The notes under the pieces were generated by a model. It had not been told where the DNA came from and made no database searches. It saw only the letters and a program-made list of their open reading frames with translations. Positions 16,587-24,271 of a DNA stretch of 64,000 bases are shown here, piece after piece; positions within the stretch are counted from its first letter, which is position 1; the number at the start of each line of letters is the position of its first letter. Both the position numbers and the translations under genes were made by a program. The DNA comes from CAVUPF01 sp963777915 (GTDB lineage Bacteria; Actinomycetota; Thermoleophilia; Solirubrobacterales; 70-9), in assembly GCA_963777915.1 (NCBI GenBank), contig CAVZSH010000008.1, positions 37,975-101,974 of the forward strand, read 5' to 3'.

Positions 16587-16659
16587 TGGAGCCAGCCGGG
16601 ATCGAACCGGCGACCTCCGCCTTGCAAAGGCGGCGCTCTGCCAGCTGAGCTATGGCCCC
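16587..16659 (-). tRNA. tRNA-Ala (anticodon TGC)
   Basis: The reverse strand folds with acceptor GGGGCCA/TGGCTCC (one G-U), D arm GCTC/GAGC, anticodon stem CCGCC/GGCGG around TTTGCAA (anticodon TGC), and T arm GCCGG-TTCGATC-CCGGC. The discriminator is A and no CCA is encoded. A repeat-bounded VOC/AraC pair adjoins its 3' end. Confidence 0.95.
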
Positions 16660-16751
16660 GTGCGCCCAAGTCTAGGGCGTCGCTACTTGGCGACAGCACG
16701 CTTATAGCGGGCCACCGCGAGGAAGGCGAATAGGGCAGCGATGCCTATCGA

Positions 16752-17456
16752 CTAGGCGACCGCGCCCCAGACGTCGTTCCCGGCGGGCGCGCCGAGAAAG
16801 AGGGCACGCATAGCGTTGACGGTGATCGTGAAGGGGTTGATTTCGGCGAAGGCCTGTAGTGCCGCCGGCATCGAGGCGACCGGGACGAAGGCCGAGGAGA
16901 CGAAGGTGAGCGGAAAGATGAGGATGAAGCCGATCGACTGCGAGGCCTCCGGCGAGGAGGAGGAGAGTCCGACGAAGGCGAAGACCCAGGAGAAGGCGTA
17001 GCCGTAAAGCAGGGCCAGCCCGATTCCGGCGACAACGTGGCTGGCCGGGGCGCTGAAGGAGAAGCCGGCGATCAGCCCGACCACGATCATGATCGCGAGT
17101 GAGACTGTGTTGGTGCCGACGTCGGCAAGGGTGCGACCGGCGAGCACCGCAGCGCGCGACATCGGCAGTGAGCGGAAGCGGTCGACAAGCCCCTTCTTGA
17201 GATCCTCGGAGAGTCCCAACGCGGTCACGAAGCCGCCGAAGGACATCGTCTGAACGATGATCCCCGGGATCAGGTAGTCGACGTAGTCATAGCCGGGCGT
17301 GCTGATCGCACCGCCGAAGACGTAGACGAAAAGCAGCACGAACATGATCGGCTGCACGGTGAAGGAGAGCAGAAGGTCGGGTGCGCGGGGGATGCGCAGG
17401 AAACTGCGTTTGGCGAGGACCAGCGTGTCGGAGATGCTGTTGCGCAGGCCGCTCAC
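16752..17456 (-). CDS. DrrB-type ABC-2 permease, interrupted before its last helix
   Basis: This permease starts MSGLRNSISDTLVLAKRSF and shows five of the usual six helices of the daunorubicin-resistance type. The frame stops at TAG (16752-16754) directly after VWGAVA. The same frame then continues for 22 codons, SIGIAALFAFLAVARYKRAV plus two more, to a second TAG at 16683-16685. That continuation is the expected last transmembrane helix and basic tail. Family members usually have Trp at this spot, so TGG-to-TAG is likely. The product would lack its final helix unless the stop is read through. It overlaps the ATPase gene as ATGA. Confidence 0.85.
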   Translation of the reverse strand: MSGLRNSISDTLVLAKRSFLRIPRAPDLLLSFTVQPIMFVLLFVYVFGGAISTPGYDYVDYLIPGIIVQTMSFGGFVTALGLSEDLKKGLVDRFRSLPMSRAAVLAGRTLADVGTNTVSLAIMIVVGLIAGFSFSAPASHVVAGIGLALLYGYAFSWVFAFVGLSSSSPEASQSIGFILIFPLTFVSSAFVPVASMPAALQAFAEINPFTITVNAMRALFLGAPAGNDVWGAVA

Positions 17457-18427
17457 TGCGCTTCCCCTCCCTCCCCGTTCTGCTCGGCCCGCTCCGCCGC
17501 CCGCCCGGTGAGGGTGAGGAAGACGTCGTCGAGCGTCGGCCGATGCAGCGCTACGTCGTCGATCTCGACCCCCGCCTCGTCAAGCCGCCGCACCGCTTCG
17601 GCTATCGCCCCCTGGCGCCGGCGGAGGGGCACGCGCAGGACCCCGTCGGCGATCGCCGGCCGCTCCGCCGCGATCGGCTCCAGGGCGGCGATTGCGGCCT
17701 CTGTGTCGGATTGCGCTTCCAGGGTCACGTCGAGCCGTTCGCCCCCGACCTGGTCCTTCAACTCATCAGAGCTGCCGGCGGCGATCACGTGGCCGCGGTC
17801 GATCACCGAGATCCGGTCGGCGAGCCGGTCGGCCTCGTCGAGGTATTGGGTGGTGAGCAGGACGGTAGTGCCCTCCGCGACGCGCGCTTCGATCGTCTCC
17901 CAGAGGCCGATACGGCTGCGCGGGTCCAGCCCGGTGGTGGGCTCGTCGAGAAAGAGCACCGGCGGGCGAGCTACCAGCGCCGCAGCCAGGTCCAACCGCC
18001 GGCGCATCCCGCCCGAGTAGGTGCGGACCAGGCGGTCGGCGGCATCGCTCAGGTCGAAGTGCTCCAGCAGCTCGGCAGCTCGACGGCGCGGCTCGCCCTT
18101 GGACAGATGGTAGAGGCGGCCGACCATCTCCAGGTTCTCGGCCCCGGTCAGGTTTTCATCGACGGCCGCGTACTGGCCGGCCAGACCGATCCGGGTGCGC
18201 AGCTCGGCCGCCTCATGCTCGACGTCGAGGCCGGCTACGCGGGCGCTGCCACCGTCGGCGCGCAGCAGAGTGGTGAGGATGCGGACCGCAGTCGTCTTGC
18301 CGGCGCCGTTGGGGCCGAGTAGGCCGAGGACCGTCCCCGCGGAAGCGCTCAGATCTATCCCGTCCAAGGCACACACCTCCCCGTAGAACTTGCGCAAACC
18401 ACTCGCTTCGATTGCGGCATCGGCCAT
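17453..18427 (-). CDS. DrrA-type ABC transporter ATP-binding protein
   Basis: 324 aa. Walker A is GLLGPNGAGKTT, the signature is YSGGMRRRLDLA, Walker B is PVLFLDEPTTGLDP, and the switch His is replaced by Gln in LLTTQYLDEAD, as is usual in the DrrA branch. A C-terminal regulatory domain ends in a Glu/Gly-rich tail. It pairs with the overlapping permease as a drug or lipid exporter. No biosynthetic genes are nearby, so the cargo is unknown. TAGGTT lies six bases before the ATG. Confidence 0.92.
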   Translation of the reverse strand: MADAAIEASGLRKFYGEVCALDGIDLSASAGTVLGLLGPNGAGKTTAVRILTTLLRADGGSARVAGLDVEHEAAELRTRIGLAGQYAAVDENLTGAENLEMVGRLYHLSKGEPRRRAAELLEHFDLSDAADRLVRTYSGGMRRRLDLAAALVARPPVLFLDEPTTGLDPRSRIGLWETIEARVAEGTTVLLTTQYLDEADRLADRISVIDRGHVIAAGSSDELKDQVGGERLDVTLEAQSDTEAAIAALEPIAAERPAIADGVLRVPLRRRQGAIAEAVRRLDEAGVEIDDVALHRPTLDDVFLTLTGRAAERAEQNGEGGEAQ

Positions 18428-18433
18428 CGAAGC

Positions 18434-18439
18434 AACCTA
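18434..18439 (-). promoter_or_regulatory. -10 box of the drrA-like gene, leaderless candidate
   Basis: The reverse strand has TAGGTT, six bases, then the ATG at 18427. This would begin the transcript at or next to the start codon. No -35 of good quality is visible. Confidence 0.4.
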
Positions 18440-18473
18440 CCGATTAATGGGTGCCTGCCCGGGGCGCCCCAGG

Positions 18474-19421
18474 CTAATCGTCGAAGTCGAAGTCCTTAGG
18501 AGGCTTCTGCTCGAACCAGAGCTGGTCATCCTCGCTGTCCTCGAGAAAATCCGGTGTCTCCTCGAGCACATCGTCATCGCGGTCGCTGTCGGGGACGTCT
18601 CCGGGTTGCGCGGACTCAGCGTTGGGCTCCCCTTCATCCTCGTCCTCAACCGCAAGGTCCTCGACGGCCTCTTCCTCGTCGGCTTCATCGTCCTTCTCAA
18701 TCTCGACCCCTATGGGCGCCTCCGCCTCAGGTTCCTCGGACTCCTCCCCGACCGGCGCCTCCAGGGCTTGGTCCAGCTCGTCAGAGAGGCGCTGCTCGTC
18801 GAAGAAGTCGTCTTCCTCGGCGTCCTCCTCCTCAGGGGCACTCACCTCGACCCTCCCCTCGGCTTCGGCCTCCTCCAAGCCGGCGAGCGGGTCGACCGGC
18901 GCCAAGCGCGGCTCGGCCATCTCCTCCTCGGCGAGTTCCTCGTCGGAGGGAGCAGCAATGTCCCCCTCGACATCGAACAGCTCGGTCGGCTGCTCTGCGA
19001 TGGCGTGCCGCTCTTCGGTCGTTGGCCCGGTCGGCGGTTGGGGCCCCTCGGGCACGATCTCGTGCTCCATCGCCGACTGCTCCTCCGCGGCGGGCTCCGC
19101 AGCGGGCGGCTCGTCGGCAACCCGCTCAGTGGATGGCGGGGGCTCCTGAAGATCGGCGATCCCCAGAGACTCGCGTCGGGACCGCAACTCGCTCTCCAGC
19201 TCCGGCTCTTCAGCCGTCTCCGTCGCCTGCCCCTCCGCCTCCGGGACCGCGATGAACTGGGTTGGCGCCTCCGCGAAGGGATCGTCAGACGCCCCGTCGC
19301 TCCCAGGCCGCTCGGGCGGCCCGAAAGCCTCGTCCTCGAGCTGCTTCAGCTCGGAGTCGCCAGCGCCGTGCTGGCGCTTCAGCTCCAGATGCTCCCGGAT
19401 TGCCTCATCGAGAATGCTCAT
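18474..19421 (-). CDS. Highly acidic, probably disordered protein of unknown function
   Basis: 315 aa. The first 30 residues (MSILDEAIREHLELKRQHG) form a probable amphipathic helix. The middle 250 are dominated by Glu, Asp, Pro and Ala with almost no hydrophobic core. The C-terminus (DDQLWFEQKPPKDFDFDD) is aromatic and patterned. Both ends look like conserved binding motifs joined by a disordered acidic linker. There is no signal peptide or membrane segment. AAGGGA seven bases before the ATG serves as ribosome-binding site. The gene stands alone between drrA and tRNA-Ala(CGC); I cannot assign a function. Confidence 0.8.
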   Translation of the reverse strand: MSILDEAIREHLELKRQHGAGDSELKQLEDEAFGPPERPGSDGASDDPFAEAPTQFIAVPEAEGQATETAEEPELESELRSRRESLGIADLQEPPPSTERVADEPPAAEPAAEEQSAMEHEIVPEGPQPPTGPTTEERHAIAEQPTELFDVEGDIAAPSDEELAEEEMAEPRLAPVDPLAGLEEAEAEGRVEVSAPEEEDAEEDDFFDEQRLSDELDQALEAPVGEESEEPEAEAPIGVEIEKDDEADEEEAVEDLAVEDEDEGEPNAESAQPGDVPDSDRDDDVLEETPDFLEDSEDDQLWFEQKPPKDFDFDD

Positions 19422-19507
19422 TCGCTGGTCCCTTCGGGAACCTAAAGCCTATGCGGTTATCCTTGCTGATGCGAGGGCACTGGGACGATCCTCCCAGCCG
19501 CGCACGC

Positions 19508-19580
19508 GGGGCTATAGCTCAGCTGGAAGAGCGCCTGGATCGCACCCAGGAGGTCGCCGGTTCGAGTCCGGCTAGCTCCA
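19508..19580 (+). tRNA. tRNA-Ala (anticodon CGC)
   Basis: Acceptor GGGGCTA pairs with TAGCTCC, the D arm is GCTC/GAGC, and the anticodon stem CCTGG/CCAGG encloses ATCGCAC (anticodon CGC). The T arm is GCCGG-TTCGAGT-CCGGC, with discriminator A and no encoded CCA. Its last 43 bases recur imperfectly at 23301-23343. Confidence 0.95.
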
Positions 19581-19703
19581 TAGATAAAGCTCCTGCTAAT
19601 CAGTGGCTTTCGAGTAGACAACGGATTCCCGAAGGCAGCACCGATAACCTGAAGCATCCGGGTTGCGCCCATTTGTGCCTGCTGAGCGGCATCAGTTGTC
19701 CGG

Positions 19704-20573
19704 TTACGTCAACGAGACACTGCGTCGCGCCGTGAGGAGTGCGGCGATGGTGCTCGCCCGGATTGGCCGCCCCCGGCGCTCGTGGAGAGATTGATTCTCG
19801 TTCGCGAGGGCGTCGCGCTGGTCGGGTGAGAGTCGTGCCCAGAATGACATCGTGCCGAGCAGGGCGTTGAGCTCATCGGCGGTGTGCTCGATCAGGGTTG
19901 GCACGGTTGCGAGCTGTAGATCTTCGAAGAGATCGGCTGCGTAGTCACGTCCTATGTCGTAGCTCCCCAGCCAGGCCCAAGCGTCCGCGACGTTCCGACG
20001 GCGCTCCTGCACGCCCGCGATCGTGCAATCGAGGTCGCGGTAGGTGGGCCAGGTCGCGGCGATCTCCCACGCGTGCCTGCGCAGGGCCGAAAGCAGAGCC
20101 TCCTGATCATCGACGCTGCGCTGCTCCTTGAGGCCGAAGTATTGGATTAGGGCGAGCGTCCCGTTGGGAGCGAGCGCGTCGGCGATCATCCGCCAGCTCA
20201 GATCGGGGTCAACCCAGTGGATTGCGGACGCCGAGAACACCGCCTCGTAGCTTCCGCGGCGCAGTTGCATGTCCTCGAGCCGCGCGTGGACGAACTCCAC
20301 ATCGCCCGCATCATTCAGGTTCTCCTCGGCGACACCGAGCAGTTTGCCTCCCGGCTCGAGCGCGGTCACGCGCAGCCCTCGCGCGAGGAGACTGCGCGTC
20401 AGCTGACCGGTCCCGCACCCGATCTCGAGCACCCGGTCGCCGTCCTTGATACCCGCCACCTCGCATGCTTGGTCGACGAGCGCATCGGGGTAGGCCGGGC
20501 GGTTGCGGTCGTACTCGACCGCAACCTCGTTGAAGACCTTGCCGTAGCTCCGTGCGAGCGTCCCATCGCTCAT
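19704..20573 (-). CDS. Class I SAM-dependent methyltransferase
   Basis: 289 aa. Motif I is VLEIGCGTGQLTRSLLARG near residue 52, followed by an acidic strand end in VTALEPG and a motif II/III region, FSASAIHWVDPD. The N-terminal SYGKVFNEVAVEYDRNRPAYP segment is typical of small-molecule methyltransferases of the UbiE/Tam type. The substrate is unknown. The start is ATG 20573; an in-frame GTG seven codons upstream is also possible. It lies between tRNA-Ala(CGC) and an IS element, in accessory DNA. Confidence 0.87.
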   Translation of the reverse strand: MSDGTLARSYGKVFNEVAVEYDRNRPAYPDALVDQACEVAGIKDGDRVLEIGCGTGQLTRSLLARGLRVTALEPGGKLLGVAEENLNDAGDVEFVHARLEDMQLRRGSYEAVFSASAIHWVDPDLSWRMIADALAPNGTLALIQYFGLKEQRSVDDQEALLSALRRHAWEIAATWPTYRDLDCTIAGVQERRRNVADAWAWLGSYDIGRDYAADLFEDLQLATVPTLIEHTADELNALLGTMSFWARLSPDQRDALANENQSLHERRGRPIRASTIAALLTARRSVSLT

Positions 20574-20621
20574 CCCCAAAACGTACACACTCACGACGAG
20601 CTGACCCTGACCGGACCCCGT

Positions 20622-21808
20622 TCATCGGTCCACCCCGAGTGAGAGTCCGGGGTTAACTGGGACGTTCGTGTTGCCGATTCGCTGCCAGCTGGCAGCGAAT
20701 CGGGCGGGAGACATCATGCCAAGCGCCGAGTGAGGGTGGTTGGCGTTGTAGTCGGTGCGCCAGTCGGCGGCCAGCACCCGGGCCTCGTCCAGACAGGTGA
20801 ACACCTCGACGTTCAGCAGTTCGTCACGCAGGCGTGAGTTGAAGGACTCCACGTAGGGGTTCTGCCAGGGCGAGCCCGGCTCGATGTAGGCGGTGCCGGT
20901 AGATCCGTGCCGACACCATTCGCGCAGCACCGCCGCGGTCAACTCGGGGCCGTTGTCGCAACGAATATGGGCGGGGGCACCGCGCTTGGCGGCGAGGCGT
21001 GCCAGCACTGCGACGGTCTGCTCGGCGTTGATCGAGCGATCGACCTCGATCGCCAGCGCCTCGCGGGTGAACTCATCGACCACGTTTAAGAACTTCAGCT
21101 CGCGGCCGTCGTCGGTCGCGTCGTGTTGGTAGTCAAGTGCCCAGACATGATTGGGGTGTTCGGCCTTGAGCCTGTCCGCCGGCACCGTGGAGGTGCCAAG
21201 GCGGCGGCGCTTCTTGGCCTTGGCGGGCACGCGAAGGCCCTCCTCACGCCAGACCCGCTGCACTCGCTTGCGGTTCAAGGACCAGCCCTCGCTGAGCAGG
21301 TGGCCGTGGGCGCGACGATAGCCCCAGCGAGGCCGCTGTTCGGAGATCTTGCGCAGCGCCCTGCGCAGTGCCTGGTCATCGGGCGCCAGCTTCGGGCGGC
21401 GGCGCTGTGTGGATCGGTTCTGGCCGGCGAACCGGCACGCCCGACGCTCGGAGAGGCCGAGGCGGTCCACCAGCATGCAGACCGCTCGGCGTCTCCGGGC
21501 CGGGCTCAGAAGTTTCCCGCCGAGATCTCCTTGTAGGCGAGCACTTCGAGCTCCTTGTCGGCGACCAGGCGCTTTAGCTGGGTGTTCTCCTTCTCGAGCT
21601 CCTTCAATCGCTTGACGTCTTCGGCCTTCATCCCGCCGTATTGGTTTCGCCAACGATGCAGGGTCTGCTCGGAGACCTCCAGGGCCTTCGCTGCCTCGCC
21701 GATCGTCTTGCCCTCCGAGAGCATCTGCTCTGCGACCCGCAGCTTGCGGATGATCTGCTCGGGGGTGTGCTTTTGCCTCTTCACCTGCTTCGGTCCTCCT
21801 TTGCCCAT
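20622..21808 (-). CDS. IS3-family transposase OrfAB (made by -1 frameshift)
   Basis: A fused product of about 395 aa is predicted if ribosomes slip -1 at GGGAAAC near the end of OrfA. OrfB then continues GKLLSPARRRRAV. It has an HTH_21-like segment (KISEQRPRWGYRRAHGHL) and an rve integrase core with the DDE residues in WALDYQHD, RCDNGPEL and YVESFNSRLRDELL. The C-terminal PHSALGMMSPARFA is typical. The frame is intact, so the element may be active. Confidence 0.85.
21506..21808 (-). CDS. IS3-family transposase OrfA
   Basis: 100 aa. A helix-turn-helix (TPEQIIRKLRVAEQMLSEG to LEVSEQTLHRWRNQYGG) is followed by a leucine-zipper-like coiled coil (VKRLKELEKENTQLKRLVAD), the standard OrfA build that binds the IS ends and multimerises. 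It starts at ATG 21808 after GAATGACTCTCATAAGAGTC, which itself looks palindromic and lies near the IS end. It stops just after the slippery heptamer. Confidence 0.9.
   Translation of the reverse strand: MGKGGPKQVKRQKHTPEQIIRKLRVAEQMLSEGKTIGEAAKALEVSEQTLHRWRNQYGGMKAEDVKRLKELEKENTQLKRLVADKELEVLAYKEISAGNF
21512..21518 (-). other. Programmed -1 frameshift site of the IS
   Basis: The reverse strand reads G-GGA-AAC in the OrfA frame, a perfect X-XXY-YYZ slippery heptamer four codons before the OrfA stop. Slipping -1 gives GGG-AAA and enters the OrfB frame directly. This matches the known mode of IS3-family transposase expression. Confidence 0.8.
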
Positions 21809-21948
21809 TGTCGCGGGCGGGAATGACTCTCATAAGAGTCGGACCGATTTCAGGGGTGCAGGCCAACCCCGCAGGAGGCGCAGGTTCGTCCAATGCCCGG
21901 CTGGCTCCCCAGGCCGCCAGCGCAGTTTCGCTTGGGCGGACCCTGCAC

Positions 21949-23112
21949 CTATCGCTGGTATGGAGCGCCGACCGCTCTCGCCCAAGCCTGGTCGACGTGG
22001 AGCTGACCCTTCGGATTCGTATCGACCATCACCACCGTCGCGGGTTGGCGGTTACCGTTTTGGGGGTCGATCGTGACCGATCCGGTCCAGCCCCTCCATG
22101 TCCTGACGCTGTTGAGAGCGTCGGTGAGCTTCTTGGAAGCAGTACCGCCCGCCTTATTTACGCCATAGGCGAGGAAGTTCAGTGAATCGTAGGTGTACGG
22201 GCTCCAGGTGCCGGGATCCTGGCCGAACTTGTCGTGGTACGCGCCTACTCTGGTGGCCGCGCCGGAGAAGTCCTCGGGAGCCGGCACGCCGACCACCGGA
22301 CAGGCCCGCGCGGCTGGCACGCCGGCGGTCCTGACGAAGCCGGTGTCGTATGAGGCATAGTCGGCGATGCACTGAGACTTGATCTTGTCCTCGTACATCT
22401 CTTTGGCGATCAGGCCGCCCTCGGGGAAGTAGACGGCGGCGTAAATAACGTCTGGCTTTCCCGCCGCGAGCTTGTCTATCAGGCCGGTGTAGTTCTTCTT
22501 GCCCGGCTGCACCTTCTCGTAGGCGGTCACGGTGACGCCGGCCTTTTCGAGCGATCTCTTCAATGCCTTGGAGACCGAGACGGTGTAGTTCTGAGTGGGG
22601 TCGTATGCGATCGCGACGGTTCGGGCGCCGAGCCAGTCGGTCAGCGCCCGTGAAGCAACCGGCGCAATTTGGTAACTCATCGGCTGCAGGGTGAAGCCGA
22701 GGCCGTTGGTCGAGGTATCAGAGGTCAGCCTGATCGGTACGAGGCCCGCCTTGATGTAAAGCGGCAAAGTCTTGATGCCGACCCCAGAGTTGTAGGGGCC
22801 GATAACGCCCTCGAGGCCGCTGGCGATGGCGGACTTAGCCGCACTCACACCGGTCGCAGGGTTGGCTGCGTCGTTGATCGGGACGATCTGAACCTGCTTG
22901 CCGAGAATCCCGTCGCGCTTGTTGAGTTGCGACGCGGCCAGCTGCGCTCCTTTGAGCATCCCCTCGCCGAGAACCGACTGTTCGCCCGAGAGCGGCGCCT
23001 CGAGCCCGACTCGGAACGCGCTTGAGCGACTGTGATCGGAGCTGGAGCCTCCACAGCCCGTCAGGATTAGGGCGAGAAAAATTGCCGTTGAGAGCCGGGC
23101 CTTGTATCGCAC
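21949..23112 (-). CDS. Branched-chain amino-acid-type substrate-binding lipoprotein (orphan)
   Basis: About 387 aa. It has a lipoprotein signal peptide with lipobox LTGC near residue 20, then a Ser-rich linker and a periplasmic-binding fold of the LivJ/HAAT type (FRVGLEAPLSGEQSVLG; GVIGPYNSGVGIKTLPLY; YDSLNFLAYGVNKAGG). It would capture an amino acid or similar ligand at the outer face of the membrane. The GTG at 23112 is chosen because AAAGGAG lies nine bases upstream; the TTG three codons earlier has no room. No permease or ATPase is nearby, so it must share a distant transporter or act as a sensor. Confidence 0.88.
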   Translation of the reverse strand: MRYKARLSTAIFLALILTGCGGSSSDHSRSSAFRVGLEAPLSGEQSVLGEGMLKGAQLAASQLNKRDGILGKQVQIVPINDAANPATGVSAAKSAIASGLEGVIGPYNSGVGIKTLPLYIKAGLVPIRLTSDTSTNGLGFTLQPMSYQIAPVASRALTDWLGARTVAIAYDPTQNYTVSVSKALKRSLEKAGVTVTAYEKVQPGKKNYTGLIDKLAAGKPDVIYAAVYFPEGGLIAKEMYEDKIKSQCIADYASYDTGFVRTAGVPAARACPVVGVPAPEDFSGAATRVGAYHDKFGQDPGTWSPYTYDSLNFLAYGVNKAGGTASKKLTDALNSVRTWRGWTGSVTIDPQNGNRQPATVVMVDTNPKGQLHVDQAWARAVGAPYQR

Positions 23113-23530
23113 GAGTGGCAACTCCTTTCAGGAGGGCGAGGCGCTGCATTGGAGTCGGGACCGGTACAGATGATGTGCGCAGTGGCGTGCATCATCGCGC
23201 AATCGTCGGCCTTCTAAAACCAGCCGCAGCGCCCGGCCTGCGATGGTGTCCGTGTCTGCGCCGTTGTCTTGGTTCAAATACCGTCCGGTTAGGCAGCTCG
23301 GCTCGCACTCAGGATGTCGCCGGTTCGAGTCCGGCTATGTCCACCTCCTCCACTACAAGGCCAGTCGGTTAATGGGCAGATCAGGAGCGGAGGGCACCGC
23401 GATGGACGGGGGTCAGAGCGAGAAGGCGTGCAGCGCGGACTTGCCTCCTCGCTTAGGGCACTGATGCTCGAATGACCGCGCCTGCCTGGGAAAGCACCCT
23501 AACTGTGGCCCTGAAAATTGGTGCTGGGCC
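23113..23530 (+). other. Intergenic stretch with a tRNA-Ala fragment
   Basis: No supported gene. Apart from the tRNA-like 43-mer at 23301-23343, the sequence has no open frame with recognisable homology and no clear hairpin followed by a U-run. Confidence 0.6.
23301..23343 (+). repeat. Partial copy of the tRNA-Ala(CGC) 3' half
   Basis: 38 of 43 bases agree with 19538-19580, including an uninterrupted 22-base run over the T arm. The 5' half of a tRNA is absent, and the anticodon stem cannot pair (CTCGG against TCAGG), so it is not a functional tRNA. Same orientation as the tRNA, 3.76 kb away; a decayed attachment-site duplicate is a plausible origin. Confidence 0.75.
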
Positions 23531-24022
23531 TCAATCTACCTCCCGTAGTGCCCCGGTCTCGACCTCGTAGACAAACCCTCTGACCCCGTCGGTGCGCGGG
23601 ATGAACGGGCTTGCCTTGATCCGCTCGATGCCCTCCCGAACGTCCTGCTCGAGCTCAGAGAATGCCTGGGCCGTCCACTCCGGCCGCTCGCCCGTCTCTG
23701 TCTCAAGCTTCTCTGCGAACTCGTCGTCGGTGAAGGTGAGCATGCCGCAACCGGTGTGGTGAATCAGGACAATCTCCTCGGTGCCCAGCAGATTCTGGGA
23801 GATCGCGAGCGAGCGAATCGCATCCCCGGAAACCACACCGCCAGCGTTGCGGATTACGTGGGCATCGCCCTCTCTCAACCCGAGCAGGCCGTAAGGGTTA
23901 AGACGCGCGTCCATGCAAGCCAGCACCGCGACCTTCTTGCCCGGCGATAGCGGCAGATCGCCCTTGTCGAAACCCTTCGCGTAAGACTTCGCGTTAGCGA
24001 GCAGCTCGTCGGTTTGACTCAT
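23531..24022 (-). CDS. Beta-carbonic anhydrase
   Basis: 163 aa, a short beta-class enzyme. Zinc ligands C36 and D38-R40 dyad are in ACMDARLNPYG, and H89 and C92 are in HTGCGML. It interconverts CO2 and bicarbonate in the cytoplasm. The ATG follows AGGAGG by five bases, a strong ribosome-binding site. The gene stands alone. Confidence 0.93.
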   Translation of the reverse strand: MSQTDELLANAKSYAKGFDKGDLPLSPGKKVAVLACMDARLNPYGLLGLREGDAHVIRNAGGVVSGDAIRSLAISQNLLGTEEIVLIHHTGCGMLTFTDDEFAEKLETETGERPEWTAQAFSELEQDVREGIERIKASPFIPRTDGVRGFVYEVETGALREVD

Positions 24023-24065
24023 TCGTCCCTCCTCGGTGCTGAGCGAAATGCTTTCGTGATCAGCT

Positions 24066-24093
24066 AGCTTATTTTGACTAGACCTATCAACAA
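24066..24093 (-). promoter_or_regulatory. Putative promoter of the carbonic anhydrase gene
   Basis: The reverse strand has TTGTTG (24088-24093), 16 bases, then TAAGCT (24066-24071). It would give a leader of about 35 bases carrying the strong AGGAGG site. The surrounding DNA is locally AT-rich compared with the neighbourhood. Confidence 0.4.
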
Positions 24094-24271
24094 CGAAGAC
24101 GGTATCGGAGAAGCGGCCGCGTCGTCACCGGACCGCTCGGCGTCGCGGTGTCGCCCTCCCGTGGGTCCAACCAGGGGGATGCCTCAGATAGCGAACTCTC
24201 GCCGGAAACGAGCGCGTACACAGCCTGAGAAGTGGCTCGGCGTTTCGCAGTCGTGCGGCCGATAGGTCGCA

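Larger units (their letters stand above)
20602..21860 (-). mobile_element. IS3-family insertion sequence
   Basis: About 1.26 kb with two overlapping transposase frames in the IS3 arrangement. Candidate imperfect ends are TGACCCTGACCGGACC on the left (20602) and, on the reverse strand from 21860, TGCACCCCTGAAATCGGTCC. Both begin TG, as in IS3 elements. I see no clear target-site duplication, so the outer boundaries are uncertain by some tens of bases. The element separates the methyltransferase from the binding protein. Confidence 0.75.

Noticed and set aside
16752..16754. Pyrrolysine or selenocysteine decoding at the permease stop
   Set aside because: TAG could only be pyrrolysine, which is not expected in actinobacteria, and the protein is a transporter with no reason for it. 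A nonsense change or a sequence error is simpler.
16752..18427. Antibiotic gene cluster suggested by the DrrAB-like exporter
   Set aside because: No polyketide, peptide or tailoring genes lie nearby; the pair is flanked by tRNA genes and an unknown acidic protein.
23281..23343. A second functional tRNA-Ala
   Set aside because: Only the 3' half is recognisable; the anticodon stem does not pair and there is no acceptor 5' strand or D arm.
19508..23343. Prophage or integrative element with its own machinery
   Set aside because: No integrase, excisionase, replication or structural gene is present; only a decayed island scar can be argued.
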